NCBI GenBank assembly: GCA_028692105.1
Contig: JAQUYC010000006.1
Span: forward strand, 31,930 to 86,547
Origin: Eubacteriales bacterium
Lineage (GTDB): Bacteria > Bacillota > Clostridia > Peptostreptococcales > Anaerovoracaceae
DNA length: 54,618 bases
Direction of reading: 5' to 3'
Shown in pieces: positions 8,747 to 17,357 of the stretch; the stretch's first letter is position 1; each line of letters begins with the position of its first letter. The notes beneath the pieces are model-generated. The model ran no database searches. It was not told where the DNA came from and saw only the letters and a program-made list of their open reading frames with translations. The position numbers and the translations under genes are program-made.

Positions 8747-9817
8747 ATGGCAGAATCGAATAAAACTGAAAAAGCGACCCCTAAAAAAAAGCGGGACGAG
8801 AGAAAAAAAGGTAATGCGTTTCAAAGCAGGGACATAGTCAGCGTAGGTATGCTGATTGTGGGCTTTATCCTGATCAGCCGGCTTGGAAGCTTTATAACAA
8901 AACAGATCAGAGAATTGTATATTCATGAGCTAAGTTATGTAAGCACAACGTACGACTTGACGATTGCAGGCTGCATGCAGATATTAAGAGAGTCAATCAT
9001 AGTATTCTTTATCTCAGCTGTACCGATCATGATTGCCCTTGCACTTACCGGAATCGTATTGACAGGAGCACAGACACGTTTTCTCGTTTCAGGAGATCTT
9101 CTGAAATTTAAATACAGCAGGATAAGTATTGTACAAGGCTTTAAGAGGATGTTTTCACTGAAATCCCTGGTACAGCTTATAAAATCCATCATTAAAGTAG
9201 CCGTGATCTTGTGGGTGATATATACGAGTCTTAAAGACCTTATGGTCGTGGCACCGGACATGTTCAACAGCGGTTTTGATGAAAGCATCGCCTTTATGAT
9301 GGATCGTGTGATGGCGATCGTGTATAAGATATGCATGATATTTATAGTGATCGCTGTTCTGGATTTTGCTTTCCAGAAATTCGATTATGAACAGAAGCTC
9401 AAAATGACCAAGCAAGAGGTTAAGGATGAATATAAGCAGACCGAGGGTGATCCGTTTATCAAAGGAAAGATCAAAGAAAAACAGCGGAAGATGAGCATGA
9501 ATAGGATGATACAACAGGTTCCACAGGCGGATGTTATAGTCAGAAACCCTACTCATTTTGCAGTCGCTCTGAAGTATGATCTTGAAAATGATCAGGCGCC
9601 TGTTGTTCTGGCGAAAGGTCAGGATTACATGGCCATGAGAATCATCGATATCGGATTGAAGCACAATATTTTGATGACTGAAAATAAGCCCTTGGCCAGG
9701 AGTTTGTTTCAGACTGTTGAAGTTAATGATTATATACCGGCCGAATTATACAAGGCTGTTGCGGAAGTGATGGCATGGGTTTACAGCACTAAGAAAAAGG
9801 GCGGAAAGGCAATATGA
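8747..9817 (+). CDS. flhB: Flagellar export switch protein FlhB
   Basis: Membrane protein that switches export specificity from rod/hook to filament substrates when FliK signals that the hook is complete. The N-terminus is highly charged (KTEKATPKKKRDERKKGN), four membrane helices follow, and the self-cleaving NPTH motif is present at about residue 267 in VRNPTHFAVALKY. Length 356 is normal. The stop overlaps flhA by four bases (ATGA). Confidence 0.95.
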   Translation: MAESNKTEKATPKKKRDERKKGNAFQSRDIVSVGMLIVGFILISRLGSFITKQIRELYIHELSYVSTTYDLTIAGCMQILRESIIVFFISAVPIMIALALTGIVLTGAQTRFLVSGDLLKFKYSRISIVQGFKRMFSLKSLVQLIKSIIKVAVILWVIYTSLKDLMVVAPDMFNSGFDESIAFMMDRVMAIVYKICMIFIVIAVLDFAFQKFDYEQKLKMTKQEVKDEYKQTEGDPFIKGKIKEKQRKMSMNRMIQQVPQADVIVRNPTHFAVALKYDLENDQAPVVLAKGQDYMAMRIIDIGLKHNILMTENKPLARSLFQTVEVNDYIPAELYKAVAEVMAWVYSTKKKGGKAI

Positions 9818-11874
9818 AGATTTTAAGTAATGCAGTTGTTGTATTTGTAATAATGATAGTGGCATTGATCATCATACCATTGCCTCCATTTTTTCTGGAT
9901 TTCATGTTTATCATCAGCATCTCATTATCGATGATTATTCTGCTGACAACAATGTTTATTAAAGGGCCTTTGGAGTTTTCGATATTCCCCTCGCTGCTGC
10001 TGATAACGACATTGCTTCGATTGTCTCTGAATATTTCATCTACACGTTTGATTTTATCTAACGGCGGCGAAGCGGGACAGGTAATTGCAACATTCGGATC
10101 CTTTGTTTTAGGCGGCAACGCTGTAGTCGGCTTTATAGTATTCATCATCATAGTAATTGTGCAGTTTATTGTGATAACAAAGGGTGCCGAAAGAATAGCC
10201 GAAGTATCGGCCAGGTTTACTTTAGATGCGATGCCCGGTAAGCAGATGGCTATTGATGCAGATCTGAGCTCCGGCTTGATTAATGAACAGGAAGCACGAG
10301 AGAGACGAAAAACGATTCAGCGCGAATCTGAATTTTTCGGAGCAATGGACGGAGCCACCAAGCTTGTTAAGGGTGATGCCATCGCCTCAATGATTATTGC
10401 CGTGGTCAATCTTGTCGGAGGCACGGTAATCGGTATGGTTCAGGGCGACATGCCCTTCTCAGAGGTACTTAATGTATATTCCATCGCAACGGTGGGAGAG
10501 GGCCTGGTAAGCCAGCTTCCCGCACTTATGATCTCAACTGCTACAGGTATGATCGTTACAAGATCAGCATCGGAAGGAAATTTGAATGAAGATGTAAAAA
10601 CGCAGTTTTTATCTCAGCCTAAAGTACTGTTATTATCAGGGCTTACTATTTTGTGCATGTGCTTGATTCCTGGTGCTCCGATAATTCAGATTGCGATACT
10701 GGGATGTATTTTAGTTGCTCTTGGGGCTGCACTTATCAGAACCACCTCATCTGTTAAGCAAAAGGAAGATATCCGAGAGATGCAGGAGCTTTTAGAGGAA
10801 GAAAGCAATGAAGCAAATTACTACAGAAACATTGACAACGTATATGATCTGTTGGGTGTTGAACCCATCGAAATGGAATTTGGATACTCTCTTCTCCCTC
10901 TTGTGGATGAGGGTGCAGGCGGAAGTTTTATTGATCGGATTGTAATCTTCCGAAAACAATTTGCATTGGAGATGGGCGCCGTTGTACCGACGGTTCGTCT
11001 TCGCGATAACGGTTTGATCAATCCGAATCAGTATCTGATTAAGATAAAAGGAGAAGAAGTCGCAAGAGGCGAGGTACTGGTGGATTATTATCTTGCAATG
11101 GATCCGGGGAACATCAGCGGAGAAATTGTCGGGATCGACACGATAGAACCGGCATATGGAATTCCGGGCAAATGGATCACGGAAAGCGACAGAGAAATGG
11201 CGGAGGTCTACGGGTATACGGTTATTGATGCTCTTTCGGTCATCGTGACACATATGTCAGAAGTAATCAAGCAGCATATCCATGAACTGATCAGCCGGCA
11301 GGACATAAACATACTGCTGCAGAATACAGCAAAAGCAAATCAGGCGATTGTGGATGACGTTATCCCGGGCGTCATAAGCGTATCAGACCTCCAGAAAATC
11401 CTGACGAACCTGCTGAAAGAGGGAATTCCGATACGAGACATGGAAAGCATACTTGAGACCATAGGAGACCAGGGCGCTGCAATCAAAGATACAGATATGC
11501 TGACGGAATACGTCAGACAAAAGCTGAAGAGAACTATAAGCAGAAAGTATACTGACGGCAACAGCATCAAAGTACTGTCACTGGATCAGGGTATTGAAAA
11601 TACAATACTCAATTCAGCCAAGAAAAGCGATCATGGGACGTATCTTGCTATCGAACCCCAGACAGTTCAAAACATAGTGGAAGGGGTATCAGAACAGATC
11701 GAAAAGGTGAAAGAGCTTATACATCAGCCGATTATACTTACATCACCAATCGTAAGAATTTATTTCAAGAGATTGATCGATCAATTCCTGCCTAATCTGA
11801 CAGTGCTGTCATTCAATGAAATAGATACTAATATACAGATTCAGGCTATCGGAGTGATACAGCTTAAAGATTGA
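9814..11874 (+). CDS. flhA: Flagellar export apparatus protein FlhA
   Basis: Largest export-gate subunit; its cytoplasmic ring docks export substrates with chaperones. Eight or so N-terminal helices are followed by a soluble C-terminal domain from about residue 325. The FHIPEP signature ARFTLDAMPGKQMAIDADL is at about residues 130-148. Length 686 is normal. In Bacillus flhA is followed by flhF and flhG; here the next gene, 19 bases on, is the sigma factor, so both are missing from the locus. Confidence 0.95.
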   Translation: MKILSNAVVVFVIMIVALIIIPLPPFFLDFMFIISISLSMIILLTTMFIKGPLEFSIFPSLLLITTLLRLSLNISSTRLILSNGGEAGQVIATFGSFVLGGNAVVGFIVFIIIVIVQFIVITKGAERIAEVSARFTLDAMPGKQMAIDADLSSGLINEQEARERRKTIQRESEFFGAMDGATKLVKGDAIASMIIAVVNLVGGTVIGMVQGDMPFSEVLNVYSIATVGEGLVSQLPALMISTATGMIVTRSASEGNLNEDVKTQFLSQPKVLLLSGLTILCMCLIPGAPIIQIAILGCILVALGAALIRTTSSVKQKEDIREMQELLEEESNEANYYRNIDNVYDLLGVEPIEMEFGYSLLPLVDEGAGGSFIDRIVIFRKQFALEMGAVVPTVRLRDNGLINPNQYLIKIKGEEVARGEVLVDYYLAMDPGNISGEIVGIDTIEPAYGIPGKWITESDREMAEVYGYTVIDALSVIVTHMSEVIKQHIHELISRQDINILLQNTAKANQAIVDDVIPGVISVSDLQKILTNLLKEGIPIRDMESILETIGDQGAAIKDTDMLTEYVRQKLKRTISRKYTDGNSIKVLSLDQGIENTILNSAKKSDHGTYLAIEPQTVQNIVEGVSEQIEKVKELIHQPIILTSPIVRIYFKRLIDQFLPNLTVLSFNEIDTNIQIQAIGVIQLKD

Positions 11875-11893
11875 GTGTAAAGGGGTGAGGTAA

Positions 11894-12661
11894 ATGAACG
11901 CAGCGGAATTAAAGGAAGAAGACAAGGCACTGCAGCTATGGTACAAGTACAAATTACATAGAAGTATTGAATTAAGAAACGAAATAGTGCTGCAATATAC
12001 CGGCCTTGTTAAAAAAATTGTACTTCGGTTTAAAGGTAGCTACAGCAATTTCGGTCAGCTTGACGACATGGTGAATCAAGGAATCATCGCCTTAATCGAT
12101 GCAGTTGAGAAATTTGATCCTGATATGGGGAATAAATTCGAAACGTTTGCATCCTTGAAAATCAGGGGTTCAGTCATTGATTTTATGAGAAAGCAGGATT
12201 GGGTACCGAGAAACCAGAGAAATCTGGCTAAGGAGCTTGATGATGTATATCAAGAGCTTTATACCTCTTACGGGCATGAACCGACAAAACAGGAGATAGC
12301 TGACAGGATGAGAATAACCTCTGTTCATCTGGAAAAAATTTTAGAGCAGCGTCATAATTCGATAATTTTGTCATATGAAGAAGCGATCAATGAAAAGATG
12401 ATGGTTGCAGCTCCTTTGATTATCAATGACAGTGATGTGAATTCACCGGAAGCCGGACTGCTTTATAATGAGATGAAAGAAAAACTGATTGAGGTTATCG
12501 GCCAGCTAAACGAAAAGGAGCGGCTGGTGATATCATTGTACTACTACGAAAATTTAAAACTGAGGGAAATTGCAGAAGTAATGAGCATAACCGAATCAAG
12601 AGTTTCGCAGATTCACTCGGCAGCCGTAATAAAAATGAAAAATAAATTGATCCATTATTAG
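11894..12661 (+). CDS. sigD: Flagellar sigma factor sigma-28 (FliA/SigD)
   Basis: Alternative sigma factor for late flagellar, chemotaxis and autolysin genes. Region 2 (FGQLDDMVNQGIIALIDAVE and FASLKIRGSVIDFMRKQDWV), region 3 and region 4 (LNEKERLVISLYYYENLKLR then TESRVSQIHSAAV) are all visible, and the length of 255 matches SigD/FliA/WhiG. Ribosome site GGGGTGAGG. It lies directly after flhA rather than near the distal end of the operon as in Bacillus. No sigma-28 type promoter was seen inside the window, so its targets are elsewhere. Confidence 0.93.
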   Translation: MNAAELKEEDKALQLWYKYKLHRSIELRNEIVLQYTGLVKKIVLRFKGSYSNFGQLDDMVNQGIIALIDAVEKFDPDMGNKFETFASLKIRGSVIDFMRKQDWVPRNQRNLAKELDDVYQELYTSYGHEPTKQEIADRMRITSVHLEKILEQRHNSIILSYEEAINEKMMVAAPLIINDSDVNSPEAGLLYNEMKEKLIEVIGQLNEKERLVISLYYYENLKLREIAEVMSITESRVSQIHSAAVIKMKNKLIHY

Positions 12662-12680
12662 TATTTGAAAATCGCAGAAC

Positions 12681-12709
12681 TTGCATTAAAGATTTTCATG
12701 GACTATCAT
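12681..12709 (+). promoter_or_regulatory. Possible internal promoter before the rod genes
   Basis: TTGCAT (12681-12686) and TATCAT (12704-12709) are 17 bases apart, 17 bases before the flgF-type ATG. An inverted repeat GAAAATC/GATTTTC (12667-12673, 12691-12697) overlaps it. It could start a shorter transcript for the distal half of the operon; both hexamers deviate from consensus. Confidence 0.35.
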
Positions 12710-12725
12710 ATAAGGAGGTAACAAT

Positions 12726-13490
12726 ATGGTCAGAGGATTTTATTCAGCAGCGGCGGGAGTATTCAGCCAGCAGAAAGCATTGGATGCAATTTCAAATAAT
12801 ATTGCAAATTCAACAACTGCGGGTTATAAGAGTCAATCGACTATGGAATCGAGCTTTGGTGAACACATGGTTTCACGTCTGAGCGATCTTTCGGATATTT
12901 CCAGCAGTAATATAGGGCAGGGCTCTTTTATAACCGTAAACGGCAATGAATATACGGATTTTACACAGGGCAGCCTTGAAAACACGGGAAGAGCTGTTGA
13001 TATGGCAATTAACGGAGAAGGATTCTTCCTTGTGGAAAGTGAGGTTTACGGCCCTGTTCTTACAAGGAACGGTCAGTTTGAAATAGATGCGGACGGAGAT
13101 CTTTATCTTCCGGGGACGGGCAAGGTTCTGAACGACGGCGAAGACACCATCAATCTTGCAAGCGGAGATTTCACAATCGGCCCAACAGGCATGATAAGCA
13201 TCAACGGGGATGAGGCAGACACACTATTCATCGCTGTACCCGGTGAGGATAGTGAAATAAAGAGCGTGGGCAATGGAGTATTCTTGTGTGAGGACGGCAG
13301 CTATGAGCAGGCAGAGCCGGGAATCTACAACGTGATACAGGGCGCTTTGGAAAAGCCCAACACAAATATTGCCAAAGAGTTGAGCAAGATAATGGCAGGC
13401 CAGAATCTATATAACTCATGCACACAGATATTGAAAATATACGATGGAATCAATGAGCTTGCCGTAAATCAAATCGGAAGAATCGGATAG
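12726..13490 (+). CDS. flgF: Flagellar basal-body rod protein, FlgF/FlhO type
   Basis: Rod subunit of the FlgE/F/G family, 254 residues. The N-terminal signature reads SNNIANSTTAGYKSQS and the C-terminal block is LSKIMAGQNLYNSCTQILKI. The middle domain is short compared with FlgE, as in rod proteins. It is paired with another rod gene downstream, corresponding to flhO-flhP of Bacillus or flgF-flgG elsewhere. Which of the two is proximal or distal rod cannot be settled by reading alone. Ribosome site AAGGAGGTAAC at 12712-12722. Confidence 0.85.
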   Translation: MVRGFYSAAAGVFSQQKALDAISNNIANSTTAGYKSQSTMESSFGEHMVSRLSDLSDISSSNIGQGSFITVNGNEYTDFTQGSLENTGRAVDMAINGEGFFLVESEVYGPVLTRNGQFEIDADGDLYLPGTGKVLNDGEDTINLASGDFTIGPTGMISINGDEADTLFIAVPGEDSEIKSVGNGVFLCEDGSYEQAEPGIYNVIQGALEKPNTNIAKELSKIMAGQNLYNSCTQILKIYDGINELAVNQIGRIG

Positions 13491-13504
13491 AAGGTTGGCA
13501 TAAT

Positions 13505-13550
13505 GTGAAACGGAATTCCGTTCACGCTTTTGATAATATAAACAAAAGCG
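13505..13550 (+). other. Two adjacent hairpins between the rod genes
   Basis: Bases 13505-13525 form a near-perfect inverted repeat centred on GGAATTCC (arms GTGAA and TTCAC, one bulged A). It is directly followed by CGCTTTTG (13525-13532) and CAAAAGCG (13543-13550), an 8-pair stem with a 10-base loop. No T-run follows. They sit in a 150-base gap, the largest within the operon, and may be an attenuator or an RNA-processing site. Confidence 0.5.
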
Positions 13551-13640
13551 CTCAAGCCATTCCTTTTTCACAAATATGCCGATCCTGTGATAACGCCGTG
13601 CGGAGACACATCCGGCAGGCGTATAGGAAAGGATAAGACA

Positions 13641-14393
13641 ATGATCAGAGGATTTTACTCAGGCGCTTCCAGTCTGACCAGCCAGCAGATTAATTTAAAT
13701 ACGATATCAAACAATCTTGCCAACGTAGGCACGACAGGCTATAAGCCTCAACAGGCCGCTTTTTCTTCATTGATGTATCAGACCATTAATGGAGGCGCAG
13801 GTGAAGGCAATACAATTCAGACAGGAAATGGTGTAAGAATTCAGAAAACGGGAATTGATTTTAACCAGGGTGAATTGAACAGGACTGATATACCTACAGA
13901 TTGTGCGATCCTCGGAGAAGGCTTTTTTGCCATCGAGGATCGTGAGGACGGAACTATTACATATACCCGCGACGGATGCTTTAAACTCAGTGTAGACGGT
14001 TCAAACTCCTACCTTGTAAACGGCGCGGGAAACTTTGTGCTGGGGGAGGACGAAAACCGGATAGAAATCAAGGCGGTCAATACCGCTGCAGATTCCAAGG
14101 GAGGGGTTAAAACAGAAGGAGGCTTTGACCCGGAAAAAATAGGTGCCTTTGTTTTTCCTAACAAATACGGACTGGAATTGGCAGGGGGGAACCAGTATCG
14201 GGCTACTGAAGCATCAGGTGAAGCGGAAGCTTTGGAAAAACCCAAAATAAAAGCGGGATATCTGGAAAACTCACGAGTTCAGCTTGCACAGGAAATGGTC
14301 AGGATGATCGAAGCTTCGAAAGGGTTTTCTTTTGCTTCAAAGATCGTACAGACTGCGGATGAAATGGAAAAAATCATTAATCAACTAAGATAG
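13641..14393 (+). CDS. flgG: Flagellar basal-body rod protein, FlgG/FlhP type
   Basis: Second rod-type protein, about 250 residues. Signature SNNLANVGTTGYKPQQA at the N-terminus and LAQEMVRMIEASKGFSFASK at the C-terminus, the latter matching FlgG best. The ATG at 13641 has AGGAAAGG at 13624-13631; the frame extends back to a GTG at 13587 but the extra 18 residues are not family-like. It builds the distal rod that connects the motor to the hook. Confidence 0.88.
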   Translation: MIRGFYSGASSLTSQQINLNTISNNLANVGTTGYKPQQAAFSSLMYQTINGGAGEGNTIQTGNGVRIQKTGIDFNQGELNRTDIPTDCAILGEGFFAIEDREDGTITYTRDGCFKLSVDGSNSYLVNGAGNFVLGEDENRIEIKAVNTAADSKGGVKTEGGFDPEKIGAFVFPNKYGLELAGGNQYRATEASGEAEALEKPKIKAGYLENSRVQLAQEMVRMIEASKGFSFASKIVQTADEMEKIINQLR

Positions 14394-14420
14394 CAAGAAT
14401 TGTTCTGATGGGAGAATAAT

Positions 14421-15827
14421 ATGAATCAGGGAGAAGTTCCGGAAAATATACCATTGACCATAATTGAGGTATTATCAAGCAGTGACGGGATGACAGGTTT
14501 TATTAAACTGACGAAGCAGGGCGAAAATCCTGAGCCTGCCACAAAAGAGAAGATGATTGAAGCATTGACTGCAAACGGCGTCATTTATGGATTGAAAGAG
14601 TCTTCTATTGAGAAGCTGGCGGCAAGGCCGATCTATAATATAAAGATTGAGGTAGCCAAAGGCTTGTGTCCGGTCGACGGTCAAGATGGACAAGTCACAT
14701 ATTATGTCAAGCGTGACATGGAATATCAACCGGAATATAGTCTTGAAGGATCGGTAGATTATAAAAACCTGGATTATTTCCAGATCGTAAAAAAGAATCA
14801 GATTTTAGCTGAAATAATGAAGAAAACAGAAGGCAAAGAGGGCATTAACATATTCGGTGCTGCTGTCCCCGCCAGAAATGGGAGGCCGGAATCGTCTCCT
14901 GCAGGTAAGAATACACGCTTGATTCAAGATGGGACTGTCTTGGTGTCTGACTGTGACGGTGTTATACGATTTATTCGCGATACTATTGATGTCAATGAAA
15001 TATTGAAGATCAACTCTGATGTTGACCAGCTTACAGGAAATATAAATTTCAGCGGTGATGTTTCTGTTGAAGGAGACGTATGCGATGGTTTTACTGTGCG
15101 TTCCGGAGGGAACGTTATAGTAAAAGGGGTAGTTTCCGATGCCGCTATTGATGCTGACGGAAATGTCCATATTTCCAAAGGTATCAACGGAGGAGGAGGA
15201 AATAATGAGATTATAGTAAGAGGAGATTTGCGCTGCAAGTATATAGAAAATGCAAATATCCATGTCGAGGGGAATATCTGCGCAGATTATATTATAAACA
15301 GTAACGTACTCTGTATGGGAAATATTGAACTGTCCGGAAGCAGAGAATTGATTGCCGGTGGAGAAATCAAAGTACTTGGAGAGCTCTTCGCTAAGGATAT
15401 CGGCGCAGAGAACGAAAGAATCACAAAAATCGAAATACTTGGAATAAAGATTCTTGATACAGAAAAGATTAGCAGCCTGACAAAGGACAGAGATGACTTG
15501 GCGGAGGAGCAGCAACTCCTGACCGATTATTTTACAAAATTCAGTAAAAGCAGATTGAGTGCCGGTGATGATTTTATAGAAAAAATGGCTGTGCTAAAAA
15601 AGCAGATTATAATAGTCAAAGACAAGATCGAACTGTTGAACAATCAGATTCAGCAGCTTCAAAGAGAATGGACGATGGAATATCCCGGATCCGTATCCTG
15701 CAGGAGAAAGATGTATCAGGGTGTTAAAATTAATTTTGGTGAAGAACGCTTTTCTTTTAATTTTGACAATATTGAACACTGCAAAATTTTCTGGTGCAAC
15801 GGCACGATTATTCAAGGTACGCTATAA
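14421..15827 (+). CDS. fapA: DUF342 / FapA family protein
   Basis: A 468-residue cytoplasmic protein of the FapA (flagellar assembly protein A, DUF342) family. Visible parts are an N-terminal region, a conserved stretch DYFQIVKKNQILAEI, and a central right-handed beta-helix region (about residues 200-330) with repeated G-D-V/G-N-V turns such as NFSGDVSVEGDVCDGFTV. A coiled-coil follows at about 350-420. In Vibrio, FapA links to polar flagellar assembly, which is established for that group only. Here it opens the unusual segment between the rod genes and cheC. Confidence 0.82.
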   Translation: MNQGEVPENIPLTIIEVLSSSDGMTGFIKLTKQGENPEPATKEKMIEALTANGVIYGLKESSIEKLAARPIYNIKIEVAKGLCPVDGQDGQVTYYVKRDMEYQPEYSLEGSVDYKNLDYFQIVKKNQILAEIMKKTEGKEGINIFGAAVPARNGRPESSPAGKNTRLIQDGTVLVSDCDGVIRFIRDTIDVNEILKINSDVDQLTGNINFSGDVSVEGDVCDGFTVRSGGNVIVKGVVSDAAIDADGNVHISKGINGGGGNNEIIVRGDLRCKYIENANIHVEGNICADYIINSNVLCMGNIELSGSRELIAGGEIKVLGELFAKDIGAENERITKIEILGIKILDTEKISSLTKDRDDLAEEQQLLTDYFTKFSKSRLSAGDDFIEKMAVLKKQIIIVKDKIELLNNQIQQLQREWTMEYPGSVSCRRKMYQGVKINFGEERFSFNFDNIEHCKIFWCNGTIIQGTL

Positions 15828-15845
15828 CGAGAAAGGGGGTTGGCT

Positions 15846-16484
15846 TTGCTGGGTAATAATTTTATTAAAATAAATGTAATTTACGCAGAAGGTCAGACTA
15901 CAGTGACTTCAGGCATGATCAAATTCAAGGATGATAAATTTACGCTGCTTGGAGAGGATTTTGCTTTAATTCCTCACAGGGTTGTAGTAGATGTGGTCGG
16001 GTATCGTGACGATGGAGTTCAATTTATGAGTGGTTTAGTTTCGCTTTCCACTAAATCACAGCTTAATTTTGAGATTATTAAGTCAGACGGAAAGAAAGAG
16101 CGCAGAATGTATCTTAAAGAAAAGGTTCAATTGAATAGCGTGCTTTTAAGGGCTTTTTCCAAGGGGAAGAGCCGCCGTTCTTATGCAGTCGGCGAAAAAA
16201 TAGTAATCAGAGATCTAAGCCTTGGAGGTGTCGGTTTTTATTCAAATAAAGTTTTATTAAAAAAGCAAAAAATAACCATGGATTTTAGCGGAATAAAACC
16301 CGGATTTACTGCTGAAGCCGAAGTACTTAGAAGAGAAAAAGGCCCTTTCCCGGGGGATTGCCGGTTTAAATACGGATGCCGCTTTCTTGATGTAAGCGGA
16401 GAAGAAGAAAGGGTTCTTTGTGAATTTGTATTAAAGGCCCAATTGAAAAACCGGAGAAAACTGACAGAGCAGGAAGAGGAATGA
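15846..16484 (+). CDS. PilZ-domain protein, probable c-di-GMP receptor
   Basis: About 212 residues: an N-terminal YcgR/YpfA-like beta domain (to about 95) and a PilZ domain (about 100-205). The D-x-S-x-x-G signature is present as RDLSLGGVGF, and an RR pair stands before it in KSRRS, although the usual R-x3-R is not clean. YcgR-type proteins bind c-di-GMP and act as a brake or clutch on the flagellar motor; in this operon that role is a reasonable inference. The start is uncertain: TTG at 15846 lies 6 bases after AAAGGGGG (15832-15839), while an in-frame TTG at 15840 touches it. Confidence 0.8.
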   Translation: MLGNNFIKINVIYAEGQTTVTSGMIKFKDDKFTLLGEDFALIPHRVVVDVVGYRDDGVQFMSGLVSLSTKSQLNFEIIKSDGKKERRMYLKEKVQLNSVLLRAFSKGKSRRSYAVGEKIVIRDLSLGGVGFYSNKVLLKKQKITMDFSGIKPGFTAEAEVLRREKGPFPGDCRFKYGCRFLDVSGEEERVLCEFVLKAQLKNRRKLTEQEEE

Positions 16485-16568
16485 ATGGAGCACGGGTTCA
16501 AATAGAAAAAGCCAATTCAAATCGAATAAATCGAGCTAAGCTTTATGCGTTGAACGGAGGATGTATTA

Positions 16569-17357
16569 ATGTCTAAAACAATTGTCATAACGAATCAAAA
16601 AGGAGGAGTGGGAAAGACTTCAACAGCCAGTGCACTGAGCAGCGGCCTTGCAGAAAAAGGGTATAAAATACTGGCTATCGATCTCGATCCACAGGGGAAT
16701 TTGGGGTTTTGCCTTGGTGCTGAAATCGACAACAGCCCGACGGTCTATGAGCTGATGAATGGATCTGCTTCAATCGGACAGGTTATTCAAAGCAAAGAGG
16801 ATATTGATATTATTCCCTCAAATATTCTGCTGAGTGGAGCTGAACTTGAATTTAACCGGTTGGGAAGAGAATTTCTTTTGAAAAACGGAATTGCCTCGAT
16901 TCGGGGCAATTATGATTATATTGTAATCGATACACCTCCAGCGTTAAATATACTGACGGTCAATGCATATACTGCAGCGGACAGCCTTATTATTCCAATG
17001 ATTCCCGAGATTCTTAGCCTTCTGGGGATATCTCAGCTTCGGGAGACGATAGATCTGGTGAAAGGGATCTATAACTCGAACATCGAGGTACTTGGTATAC
17101 TTCTAAATAAATACGATAAACGCAGGATATTGACAAGAGATGTGGAAGAAATGGCGGAAATCATAGCCAAAGAATTGAATACAAAGGTGTTTGACACCAA
17201 AATAAGATCATCTGTTTCCGTAGCAGAGGCGCCGGCTCATGGTTTAAGTGTTTATAAATACTCTCCCAGAGCAAATTCTACCAGGGATTATCAAAATCTC
17301 ACAGAGGAATTGTTATCACAGAAGGGGATGATACCGGATGGCCAGAAGAAGCAATAA
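16569..17357 (+). CDS. ParA/Soj-type P-loop ATPase in the flagellar operon
   Basis: A 262-residue MinD/ParA-family ATPase. The deviant Walker A motif is NQKGGVGKTSTA (residues about 8-19), with DLDPQGN (about 39) and DTPPALN (about 119) as the other nucleotide motifs. It resembles Soj/ParA more than FlhG, which usually has an N-terminal basic FlhF-activating motif, and no parB follows. Its position suggests it replaces FlhG in placing or counting flagella or chemoreceptor arrays (ParC-like), but that is inference. Ribosome site GGAGG at 16557-16561. It overlaps the next gene by 20 bases, so the two are probably co-translated. Confidence 0.85.
   Translation: MSKTIVITNQKGGVGKTSTASALSSGLAEKGYKILAIDLDPQGNLGFCLGAEIDNSPTVYELMNGSASIGQVIQSKEDIDIIPSNILLSGAELEFNRLGREFLLKNGIASIRGNYDYIVIDTPPALNILTVNAYTAADSLIIPMIPEILSLLGISQLRETIDLVKGIYNSNIEVLGILLNKYDKRRILTRDVEEMAEIIAKELNTKVFDTKIRSSVSVAEAPAHGLSVYKYSPRANSTRDYQNLTEELLSQKGMIPDGQKKQ

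Noticed and set aside
13587-13640. 18-codon extension of the flgG-type gene from a GTG
   Set aside because: The family signature begins at the ATG at 13641, which has a good ribosome site.
14805-15515. 236-codon open frame on the minus strand
   Set aside because: Antisense shadow of the DUF342 gene; composition is unlike a real protein and there is no ribosome site.
16569-17357. Chromosome-partition gene parA of a parAB locus
   Set aside because: No parB or parS-like sequence is nearby and the gene is embedded in the flagellar operon.
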